Source of the DNA: Rhodospirillales bacterium
Lineage (GTDB): Bacteria; Pseudomonadota; Alphaproteobacteria; Reyranellales; Reyranellaceae
Length of the DNA: 6,593 bases
Reading direction: 5' to 3'
Assembly: GCA_013205335.1 (NCBI GenBank)
Contig: JABMNB010000760.1
Location: forward strand, 1 to 6,593
This document shows, piece after piece, positions 1-5,695 of this stretch (position 1 is the stretch's first letter; every line of letters starts with the position of its first letter). The notes under the pieces are model-generated. The model saw only the letters and a program-made list of their open reading frames with translations, was not told where the DNA came from and did no database searches. Made by a program: the position numbers and the translations under genes.

Positions 1-384
1 CTGGAGATCCGCGAGTTGGAGCTTCACGAGCGGGTCGAGTTGAACGGCCTCGCCGTGACGCCCTACCTGATGAAGCACTATAGCGGCGCACCCTCCTATG
101 CCCTGCGCATCGAGACGGACGGCAAGGTGCTGACCTATTCAGGTGACACTGAATGGGTGGAGGAGCTGATTCCGGCTGCCCGCGACGCCGACCTCTTCAT
201 CTGCGAAGCCTACTTCTTCGACAAGGTCATGAAGTACCACATCGACTACACGACGCTGCTCAATCACCTGCCCCGCATCGGCGCGAAGCGTACCATCGTC
301 ACCCACATGAGCGCCGAGCTCCTGGGCCGGGGTTCAGAGATCAAGCTCGAAGCCGCGCACGATGGGCTGGTGGTCGAGTTCTAG
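1..384 (+). CDS. Metallo-beta-lactamase-fold metallohydrolase, C-terminal part (5' end outside window)
   Basis: The frame is open from base 1 to the TAG at 382-384, giving 127 residues with the start outside the window. A TTG at 16 could be mistaken for a start, but the reading frame and the domain both continue to its left. Visible family motifs are SGDTE (about residues 47-51), whose Asp is the bridging metal ligand of the MBL fold, then CEAYFFD, YHIDY and THMS, whose His is the last metal ligand. The N-terminal HxHxDH metal motif must lie in the missing part. The pattern fits the RNase Z-like/beta-lactamase superfamily group of soluble hydrolases. Members cut phosphodiester, ester or other bonds, so the substrate is open. 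The gene ends 6 bases before a palindromic repeat and converges on the DHFR-fold gene. Family call is firm; function is unknown. Confidence 0.86.
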   Translation: MEIRELELHERVELNGLAVTPYLMKHYSGAPSYALRIETDGKVLTYSGDTEWVEELIPAARDADLFICEAYFFDKVMKYHIDYTTLLNHLPRIGAKRTIVTHMSAELLGRGSEIKLEAAHDGLVVEF

Positions 385-390
385 TTTCTT

Positions 391-476
391 GTCATCCTGA
401 GCGCTGCGAAGGATCTCACATTCGCCACGGAGTCCTTTGGTCAATCCGTCAGGTCCTTCGCGGCGCTCAGGACGAC
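391..476. repeat. Imperfect palindromic intergenic repeat, copy 1 (probable bidirectional terminator)
   Basis: The left arm (391-415) and right arm (452-476) are reverse complements at 22 of 25 positions. Two of the three differences give G:U pairs in RNA read from the + strand. The loop is about 36 bases. It shares the core GTCNTCCTGAGCG with GAAGGA further in with the element at 3097-3217, so the two belong to one dispersed family. It lies between convergent genes: the upstream gene stops at 384, and the TGA of the minus-strand gene (467-469) is inside the right arm. A terminator or 3'-end-stabilising role for both genes is inferred. There is no strong U-tract, so it is not a textbook intrinsic terminator. 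Confidence 0.85.
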
Positions 477-1045
477 CCGTTACCCTTCGGCACCCACTCC
501 TCGACCCGCGTGTTGGTCGCGGCGTCGAGCATGCGGATCTCGCGCAGCACCATTCCGTGCTTTCCCAGAACCTCCTCCGGCGTCGCACTCTTGCCGACAC
601 CGGGAAAAACCGGCCGGCCACGCGGCACACTGGCATCGGTGCGCGTCAGGAAGAAGCAATCGTAGCCGATGTTGAGGAACAGGCCGAACACATCGGTGCC
701 GCCCACGACGGCCAAGGTTCCGCCATCGAGATTCAGCTTCATCCACGCCTCCTCGAACGGCGCCGAGGCGGGATTCCACAGGATGGCATTGGCATTGTCG
801 GGATCGGCGATCACACGCTCGACCCGGCGGGTCAGTTCGATGCGCCGGCGCGCCGCTTCCCTGGGGCCCCCCTCCGAAGAGTGCCGTCCGTTTGCGACGG
901 CAGCAGCGCGGTCGACGGAGTCCTGGTAAAATTTCTGGTCAGCCGGGATCTTGAGGATTTCCGGGAAGGACCCGTCGGAAGCTGCAATCATGCCTTCTCT
1001 GGAAACGATCGCGAAGCCCTCGATGCGCGGACGATTCTGGACCAT
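467..1045 (-). CDS. Dihydrofolate reductase-fold (DHFR/RibD C-terminal-like) protein
   Basis: This is a 192-residue soluble protein. The N-terminal strand pattern IEGFAIVSREGMIAASDG (residues 8-25) resembles the opening strand and glycine-bearing loop of DHFR-type reductases. VVGGTDVFGLFL followed by IGYDCFFLTR (about 113-135) matches the GG-containing NADPH-binding segment and the following strand of the DHFR/RibD C-terminal domain. GRH at 53-55 is in the region where the family has its GRxT motif, but the form is degenerate. This suggests an NAD(P)H-dependent reductase of unknown substrate rather than a proven folate enzyme. The frame stays open upstream to 1810. ATG 1043-1045 is chosen because GGGAGG sits 7 bases before it and the upstream frame overlaps the FAS1 gene out of frame. 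The last codons and TGA are part of the palindromic repeat. The gene is separated from the FAS1 gene by a terminator, so it probably has its own promoter in 1046-1133; I see no convincing one. Confidence 0.72.
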   Translation of the reverse strand: MVQNRPRIEGFAIVSREGMIAASDGSFPEILKIPADQKFYQDSVDRAAAVANGRHSSEGGPREAARRRIELTRRVERVIADPDNANAILWNPASAPFEEAWMKLNLDGGTLAVVGGTDVFGLFLNIGYDCFFLTRTDASVPRGRPVFPGVGKSATPEEVLGKHGMVLREIRMLDAATNTRVEEWVPKGNGSS

Positions 1046-1052
1046 GAACGCG

Positions 1053-1058
1053 CCTCCC
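1053..1058 (-). promoter_or_regulatory. Shine-Dalgarno site deciding the DHFR-fold start
   Basis: On the minus strand GGGAGG lies 7 bases upstream of the ATG at 1043-1045. It fixes the start, since the open frame itself continues far upstream and would otherwise run through the FAS1 gene. Confidence 0.7.
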
Positions 1059-1133
1059 AAACGCCTCGTGCGCGCCGAACCTGACGCTCCGGACAAAAAA
1101 CGTCCCGCACGATGGATGCGGAGACAATAGCCC

Positions 1134-1163
1134 AAATGAAAGCGGCGGGGAAAACCCCGCCGC
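1134..1163 (-). terminator. Intrinsic terminator of the FAS1 gene
   Basis: Bases 1142-1150 and 1155-1163 form a perfect 9-bp GC-rich stem with a four-base loop. Reading the minus strand, the stem is followed by TTTCATTT (1141-1134), a short U-rich run. It begins about 25 bases after the FAS1 stop codon. The arrangement terminates minus-strand transcription before the DHFR-fold gene. Confidence 0.85.
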
Positions 1164-1188
1164 CGCCACTCGTTCGAGGAAGAGAAGT

Positions 1189-1776
1189 TCAGCCCTTGGG
1201 CAGGACAACCGTATCGATCACGTGGATGACACCGTTCGACTGCTTCACGTCGGCGATTGTCACGGTGGCGACATTGCCGTTCTCGTCGGTGAGCGTGATC
1301 TTTTCGCCCATCATCTTGGCCTGCAGGACGCAGCCGCCGACCGTCTTGACGGGATGCGTGCCCTTGTCGTCTGCTATCATCTTGGCGATCGCCGGCGACA
1401 TGGCATTGGCCGACACGACATGACAGGTGAGAATCTTCGTGAGCTTGGCTTTGTTCTCGGGTTTCACCAGCATCTCGACAGTGCCCGGCGGCAGCTTGGC
1501 GAAAGCGGCGTTCGTCGGCGCGAACACCGTGAAGGGGCCCGCCCCCTGCAGCGTCTCGACGAGGCCCGCGGCCTTCAGGGCGGCCACGAGCGTGGTGTGA
1601 TCCTTCGAGTTGACCGCGTTGTCGACGATGTTCTTCTTGGCATCCATCGCCGAGCCGCCGACCATCGGGTTGGCAGGCGTGGAAGACGCGGCCGGAGCCA
1701 TGGTCTGGGCAAAGGCCGGCGCGACGGCAACGAGGGACAGGGCAGCGACTGCGATCAGCGTATGACGCGTGAGCAT
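1189..1776 (-). CDS. Exported FAS1 (fasciclin) domain protein
   Basis: This 195-residue protein has a Sec-type signal peptide: a basic start (MLTRH), a hydrophobic core (residues 7-20) and a likely cut after AFA (residue 23). A short Ala/Pro/Ser linker leads to one FAS1 domain spanning about residues 48-194. Conserved FAS1 segments are visible: GPFTVFAPTNAAFAKLP (80-96, H1 motif), ILTCHVV (115-121, the usual YH motif) and NGVIHVIDTVVLP (181-193, H2 motif). FAS1 domains act in adhesion or extracellular protein contacts; the partner here is unknown. The Tyr of the YH motif is Cys118, and a second cysteine is Cys149. ATG 1774-1776 has GGAGAG a few bases upstream. The gene is monocistronic: it has its own terminator and is transcribed divergently from the enolase-superfamily gene. 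Confidence 0.95.
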   Translation of the reverse strand: MLTRHTLIAVAALSLVAVAPAFAQTMAPAASSTPANPMVGGSAMDAKKNIVDNAVNSKDHTTLVAALKAAGLVETLQGAGPFTVFAPTNAAFAKLPPGTVEMLVKPENKAKLTKILTCHVVSANAMSPAIAKMIADDKGTHPVKTVGGCVLQAKMMGEKITLTDENGNVATVTIADVKQSNGVIHVIDTVVLPKG

Positions 1777-1974
1777 GGTTTCTCTCCAGTTGGATGCAGT
1801 ATTCGAGCAAGTAGACCGACGGCGGCGCGCTCGCCTTCGGCCAGGCAGGACGGCTCTCTTGCTACCCTGCTTTTCAATGATACGCGGCTACTTCAAAGGT
1901 GGTTCCTCGCGCCGGTCACACACTATCGTGACGGAACCAATGTCGACCCAGGTGATCCAAGGGGAGAAACAGGG
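1777..1974. promoter_or_regulatory. Divergent intergenic region between FAS1 and enolase-superfamily genes
   Basis: These 198 bases separate two divergently transcribed genes and must hold both promoters, or regulatory DNA for them. A TTGCTA at 1859-1864 on the + strand resembles a -35 box, but the matching -10 is poor. On the minus strand I found no convincing sigma70 or EcfG-type (GGAAC...CGTT) pair. No clear operator palindrome is visible. The promoter role rests on gene orientation only. Confidence 0.4.
1961..1966 (+). promoter_or_regulatory. Shine-Dalgarno site deciding the enolase-superfamily start
   Basis: GGGGAG lies 8 bases before ATG 1975. The frame is open upstream to 1222, but that part is antisense to FAS1 and has no homology to the enolase N-terminal domain, so 1975 is the start. 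Confidence 0.75.
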
Positions 1975-3063
1975 ATGCGCGTCACCGATCTCAGGACCGT
2001 TCTCGTCGAGGTGCCGCTCGACCGGCCGACCCGCAATTCGACCGGTGTCAGCAACGACCGCATCGGCTGCGTGCTGGCTTTCGTCGACACCGACGTCGGT
2101 ATCACCGGCGAAAGCTTCCTGTTCACCCTGGGCGGACGCCGCATCGAGGTGCTGCGCGCGATGGTCGACAGTCTGAAGCCCGCTCTCGTGGGCGAAGACA
2201 TCCGCTATGCCGAGCGGTTCTGGGAACGGATGTGGCGCGAGCTCTACTTCCTCGGCCACAAGGGCGTGACGATCTTCGGCCTCGCCGCGATCGATACCGC
2301 GCTGTGGGATGCCAAGGGCAAGGCACTGGGCCAGTCGGTCACCCACATGCTGGGCGCCGCCCGCGATCGCATCCCCGTCTATTCCAGCGCCGGTCTCTGG
2401 CTGTCGGCGACGCCCGACGAGCTGGCGAAGGAAGCCGTCGGCTACGTCGCCGAGGGTTTCCAGGGCGTGAAGATGCGCGTCGGCAAGACGCACGTCGAAG
2501 AGGACGTCGAGCGCGTCGCGGCGGTGCGGAAGGCGATCGGCCCTCGCGTCTCGCTGATGTGCGATGCCAGCCGCGGCTTCACGGCCGACCATGCGATCCG
2601 GCTCGGCCGCAAGCTCGAGGACTTCGACCTCACCTGGTTCGAGGAGCCGGTCGCCCCCTACGACCATCGCGGCTCCGCCCGGGTCGCGGCGGCGCTCGAC
2701 ACGCCGATTGCCAGCGGCGAGACCGAGGCAACCCGCTACGGCTTCCGTGAGATGCTGGCCCATGGCGCCGCCGACATCTGGATGGCCGATCTCGGTCGCG
2801 TCGGCGGCGTCAGCGAGTTCGTGAAGGTGGCGCATCTCGCGGCGGCGCACGACATCACCATCTCCAACCATCTCTTCACGCAGCAGAGCATCGGCCTGCT
2901 CGGCGCCTTCGCCAACGCGACGTGGCTGGAATACATGCCGTGGACCTCGAAGCTCTACCGCGAGGCCATCGCGGTAGAGGACGGCCATATCGCTGTACCC
3001 GACCGTCCCGGCCTCGGCTTCACCTTCGACCCCGACGCGATCGAGCGCTATCGGGTCTGCTGA
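1975..3063 (+). CDS. Mandelate racemase/muconate lactonizing enzyme family protein (enolase superfamily)
   Basis: The product is a 362-residue cytoplasmic protein of full family length. Residues 1-125 form the capping domain; the rest is the (beta/alpha)7beta barrel. Three Mg2+ ligands are visible: Asp197 (CDASRGF), Glu223 (WFEEP) and Glu249 (ASGET). The Asp-His dyad is Asp272 (ADLGRVGG) and His299 (SNHLF), followed by Glu319 (WLEYMPW). All are offset by exactly +2 from recalled mandelate racemase numbering (D195, E221, E247, D270, H297, E317). The family KxK motif reads K166-M-R168, so the second lysine, the acid/base residue on one face, is arginine. Family enzymes abstract the proton next to a carboxylate. 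With an intact His-Asp dyad, an acid-sugar or hydroxyacid dehydratase, or a one-base enzyme, is more likely than a classic two-base racemase. The substrate cannot be assigned. The gene lies 177 bases upstream of the amidase on the same strand, with a palindromic repeat between them. Confidence 0.94.
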   Translation: MRVTDLRTVLVEVPLDRPTRNSTGVSNDRIGCVLAFVDTDVGITGESFLFTLGGRRIEVLRAMVDSLKPALVGEDIRYAERFWERMWRELYFLGHKGVTIFGLAAIDTALWDAKGKALGQSVTHMLGAARDRIPVYSSAGLWLSATPDELAKEAVGYVAEGFQGVKMRVGKTHVEEDVERVAAVRKAIGPRVSLMCDASRGFTADHAIRLGRKLEDFDLTWFEEPVAPYDHRGSARVAAALDTPIASGETEATRYGFREMLAHGAADIWMADLGRVGGVSEFVKVAHLAAAHDITISNHLFTQQSIGLLGAFANATWLEYMPWTSKLYREAIAVEDGHIAVPDRPGLGFTFDPDAIERYRVC

Positions 3064-3096
3064 TCCATCGTGTTAGGGTCTGGCATTGTTAGTGCT

Positions 3097-3217
3097 CCGT
3101 CGTCCTGAGCGGAGCGCAGCGTAGCCGAAGGACCTCTTTTCGCTTCAACAGACAGTGCGCCGGAAAAGAGCTCCTTCGACTGCGCCGCCCTATGGGCGGC
3201 TCCGCTCAGGACGACGG
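3097..3217. repeat. Long palindromic intergenic repeat, copy 2, with nested palindrome
   Basis: The outer arms 3097-3114 and 3200-3217 are perfect 18-base reverse complements. Inside, 3115-3141 pairs with 3162-3184 with small bulges (CGCAG, CGAAGGA and CTCTTTT are matched), leaving a loop of about 20 bases. The right arm carries an extra 15 bases (3185-3199) that are themselves a hairpin (CCGCCC/GGGCGG, loop TAT). Removing them restores continuous pairing with the left arm. The core matches the repeat at 391-476. The element fills most of the 177-base gap between the enolase-superfamily gene and the amidase and ends 9 bases before the amidase Shine-Dalgarno. A role as terminator, attenuator or mRNA stabiliser is inferred. 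No transposase or target-site duplication is seen. Confidence 0.9.
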
Positions 3218-3240
3218 GAACCACGGAGGACTGATCAGCG

Positions 3241-4626
3241 ATGACCGCGTACAGTGATTTCAAGCCGCTTACCTTCCACGACGCCACCAAGCGCTTCGCC
3301 GACGGCAGCGATACACCGCGTGCCTATCTAGAGCGCTGCCTGGAGACGGTGGCGGCGCGCGAGCCGGTGGTGAAGGCCCTCACCGCCATCAACGAAGCCG
3401 GCGCCCGCGAGGCCGCCGACGCCAGCAGCGCGCGTTGGAAGCAAGGCAGGCCGCTCTCGTCCATCGACGGCATGCCGCTCGCCATCAAGGACCTGCTCGA
3501 GACGAAGGACATGCCCACCGAGATGGGCTGCGAGGCCTTCAAGGGCAATTTCCCCAAGCGCGACAATGCCGCCGTTTGGGCGCTGCGCCAGGCCGGCGCG
3601 GTGATCCTGGCCAAGGCAGTGACCGCGGAACTTGGCGGCTCGCATCCCGGCGCCACCACCAACCCGTTCGATGCGACGCGCACGCCGGGCGGCTCCTCCT
3701 CCGGTTCGGCCGCCGCGGTGGGTGCCAACATGGTGCCGGCCGCCATCGGCACGCAGGTCGGCGGCTCGATCATCCGCCCCGCCGCCTATTGCGGAAACTT
3801 TGCGCTCAAGCCGACGCAGGGCGGCATCAACCGCGGCGAACGCCAGGCCACCAGCCAGAGCACGCACGGTCCCCACGCCAACGCGCTGCAGGACATGTGG
3901 CAGGTCGCGATCGAGATCGCCCGGCGCGCCGGCGGCGACCGCGGCGAGGTCGGGCTGATGGGCCCGTCGACCCTGCCCGCCGCCGTGAAGCCCAACCGCC
4001 TCGTCGTGCTGGAGACCGAGGGCTGGGTGGAACTGGACGACGCAACCAAGACAGCCTTCGAGGGCGTGCTGAAGCAGCTGCGCGACGCGGGCGTCGAGCT
4101 GATCTTCCGCAAGGACCATCCCTGGGTGGAGGCACTGGAGAAGTCGATCGCCAACGGCCGCGCCATCTGCGGCGGCGTCACGGGCTGGGAGAATCGCTGG
4201 GGCCAGCGCGGCATCGTCGACAACAATCCCGCGGGCGTCAGCGAGCGGGCGAAGGCGACGCTGGCCAAAGCCGAGGCGATGACGCTGGACGATTATCGCA
4301 TGGCGCTGCTCGCCCGCGAGAACGCCCAGCGCCTGCACGCGACCATGGGTCCCCTCGCCGATGCCGCGATAACGCTCGCCTGCCCCGGCCCCGCGCCGGT
4401 CTGGTCGGGCGACGTGCCGGGCCAGCCGCCGGCGCCGCGGCCGACCGGCGACTTCGTGTTCAATGCACCGAGCTCGATGCTGTTCGCGCCCGTCGTCACC
4501 GTGCCGCTGATGAGCGTCGGCGGCATGCCGGTCGGCCTGCAGCTGATGGGCCAGCAGCACGAGGACGCCCGCATGACCGGCCTCGCGCGCTGGTTCGACG
4601 AGACCCTGAAGCGGGTCTCGGCCTGA
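3241..4626 (+). CDS. Amidase signature family amidohydrolase
   Basis: The product has 461 residues, normal for the amidase signature family, which hydrolyses carboxamides through a Ser-cisSer-Lys triad. The catalytic lysine is Lys83 in GMPLAIKDLLETKD. The Gly/Ser-rich signature starts at PGGSSSGS (149-156). The cis-serine should be Ser152 and the nucleophile Ser176 in GTQVGGSIIRPAA. The spacings (69 and 24) equal those recalled for malonamidase E2 (K62, S131, S155). GGMPVGLQLMG (427-437) is the usual C-terminal motif. The oxyanion stretch reads GTQVGGS, where GTDTGGS is common. No signal peptide or membrane segment is present, so it is cytoplasmic. GGAGGA (3225-3230) lies 10 bases before the ATG. 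It is not a GatA assignment, as no gatC or gatB neighbour is present. The enolase-type gene upstream and Bug receptor opposite suggest catabolism of an amide. The substrate is unknown. Confidence 0.95.
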   Translation: MTAYSDFKPLTFHDATKRFADGSDTPRAYLERCLETVAAREPVVKALTAINEAGAREAADASSARWKQGRPLSSIDGMPLAIKDLLETKDMPTEMGCEAFKGNFPKRDNAAVWALRQAGAVILAKAVTAELGGSHPGATTNPFDATRTPGGSSSGSAAAVGANMVPAAIGTQVGGSIIRPAAYCGNFALKPTQGGINRGERQATSQSTHGPHANALQDMWQVAIEIARRAGGDRGEVGLMGPSTLPAAVKPNRLVVLETEGWVELDDATKTAFEGVLKQLRDAGVELIFRKDHPWVEALEKSIANGRAICGGVTGWENRWGQRGIVDNNPAGVSERAKATLAKAEAMTLDDYRMALLARENAQRLHATMGPLADAAITLACPGPAPVWSGDVPGQPPAPRPTGDFVFNAPSSMLFAPVVTVPLMSVGGMPVGLQLMGQQHEDARMTGLARWFDETLKRVSA

Positions 4627-4629
4627 TCG

Positions 4630-5619
4630 CTAAACGGGCTGGATGCCAAGTGCGACGATGCGCGGAATGAGCGTCTTCTTCAGGCGCTCATAGTCGATCA
4701 TGACTTCCTCGTGGGGCATCGGCTTCTCCACGAGGGCGAAGCTCTCCATCATCTTCTTGCCGGGCTCGGAGTCGGCTGCGGCGACCCAGAGGTCGGACAT
4801 CCTCTTGACGATTTCCTTCGGCGTCGCAGCCGGCGCCGCCAGCGCCAGCCAGCCCGACACGGTGAAGGCATCGTCGTCGAAGCCCTGCTCCCTTGAGGTC
4901 GGCACGTCGGGAAGCGCGCGCGCCCGCACCTTCGACGGTGCTGCGATGCCGCGGACGTCGCCCTTCACGATCAGCGCGTTCATCGCCTGCGGGCTGCCCA
5001 TGGCGGCCTGGAGCTGACCCGCGCCCATGTCCTGCCACATCGGCGCCTCGCCCTTGTAGGTCACGACCTCCATGGTGAGGCCGTACTTCTCGTTCAGGGT
5101 CTGCGCGAAGATGTGCGCCGAGGACCCGACCGCCCACGAGCCGAAGTTCACCTTGTTCGTTCTGGCGTATTCGATGAACGACTTGATGTCCTTGACCTCG
5201 GCCGGCAGCGACTTGTGCACGACGACCGGCAGCACGCCCGAGGACGTACCCGAAACGATGGTGAAGTCCTTGTCGGGATCGAAGCCCAGCGTCTTGAACA
5301 TCACCCGGTTCTGGATGAGCGTGCTCGAGACCGAGTGCAGGAACGTGTAGCCGTCGGCCGGCGAGCGGGCGACCTGGGCCGCGCCGATATTGCCGCTGGC
5401 GCCGGGCTTGTTGTCGATGATGACCTGCTGGCCGGTAGCCTGGCTGACATGCTGGCCGAACGCGCGGGCGATGCCGTCGGTAAGGCCGCCGGCGGGAAAG
5501 TTCACGACGATGGTGATCGGCTTGTTGGGCCAGGCACCGGCCTGGGCGCGAACGATCGTGGGCGCGGCGAGGGCAAGGCCCGCAGTGGCGCGCAGAAGGG
5601 TGCGTCGGGTCGTCGTCAT
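4630..5619 (-). CDS. Bug-family (TctC) tripartite tricarboxylate transporter substrate-binding protein
   Basis: This 329-residue periplasmic solute receptor has the N-terminal leader TRRTLLR (4-10), which fits the twin-arginine consensus. A hydrophobic stretch (11-23) and an Ala-x-Ala cut near residues 25-27 follow. The mature protein has the TctC hallmarks in order: WPNKPITIVV (30-39), FPAGGLTDGIAR (41-52), DNKPGASGNIGA (69-80), SPADGYTFL (86-94), a YKG plus GAGQLQAAMG stretch (188-208) and LPDVPTSREQGF (236-247). Bug proteins bind carboxylates and related small molecules, usually with main-chain atoms, so the ligand cannot be predicted. No TctA or TctB membrane genes are in the window, as is common for orphan Bug genes; it may use a remote transporter or act in sensing. 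Shine-Dalgarno GGGAGGA lies 9 bases upstream of the ATG. Its stop is 3 bases from that of the convergent amidase. Confidence 0.97.
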   Translation of the reverse strand: MTTTRRTLLRATAGLALAAPTIVRAQAGAWPNKPITIVVNFPAGGLTDGIARAFGQHVSQATGQQVIIDNKPGASGNIGAAQVARSPADGYTFLHSVSSTLIQNRVMFKTLGFDPDKDFTIVSGTSSGVLPVVVHKSLPAEVKDIKSFIEYARTNKVNFGSWAVGSSAHIFAQTLNEKYGLTMEVVTYKGEAPMWQDMGAGQLQAAMGSPQAMNALIVKGDVRGIAAPSKVRARALPDVPTSREQGFDDDAFTVSGWLALAAPAATPKEIVKRMSDLWVAAADSEPGKKMMESFALVEKPMPHEEVMIDYERLKKTLIPRIVALGIQPV

Positions 5620-5628
5620 TGTCTTGTT

Positions 5629-5659
5629 TCCTCCCAGACTCTTATCGGGAGGACATATA
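5629..5659 (-). promoter_or_regulatory. Shine-Dalgarno and possible -10 box of the Bug gene
   Basis: On the minus strand, TATATG (5659-5654) resembles a -10 hexamer and is followed by the strong Shine-Dalgarno GGGAGGA (5635-5629). No good -35 box is found 16-18 bases upstream, so the promoter part is tentative and the ribosome site is the solid part. If real, transcription would start only a few bases before the Shine-Dalgarno. Confidence 0.35.
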
Positions 5660-5695
5660 GTGGCGCGATTCCGGCGACGCTAGGGCAATGACCGA

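Noticed and set aside
334..665. Small frames across the first palindrome containing RSAQDD-like peptides
   Set aside because: These peptides are translations of the repeat arms, a familiar artefact of such palindromes, and not genes.
1046..1810. Upstream extension of the DHFR-fold reading frame to a 447-residue protein
   Set aside because: It overlaps the FAS1 gene on the same strand in another frame, has no domain in that part, and crosses a terminator. A good Shine-Dalgarno marks the start at 1045.
1859..1884. Possible sigma70 promoter for the enolase-superfamily gene (TTGCTA plus a -10)
   Set aside because: No -10 hexamer at proper spacing matches well enough to report as a promoter.
1222..1974. 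Upstream extension of the enolase-superfamily frame to 613 residues
   Set aside because: This part is antisense to the FAS1 gene and low in family-like sequence. GC-rich codon use keeps antisense frames open, and ATG 1975 has a Shine-Dalgarno and a canonical family N-terminus.
1888..2988. 366-residue minus-strand frame over the enolase-superfamily gene
   Set aside because: Composition is rich in Arg, Gly, His and Ala with no domain; it is a shadow of the real gene on the other strand.
3328..4670. Frames of about 410 residues on both strands over the amidase
   Set aside because: Both are Arg/Ala/Gly-rich shadows without motifs, whereas the amidase frame has a complete catalytic triad.
5113..5691. 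192-residue plus-strand frame antisense to the Bug gene
   Set aside because: It has no recognisable domain and lies opposite a full-length, clear Bug receptor.
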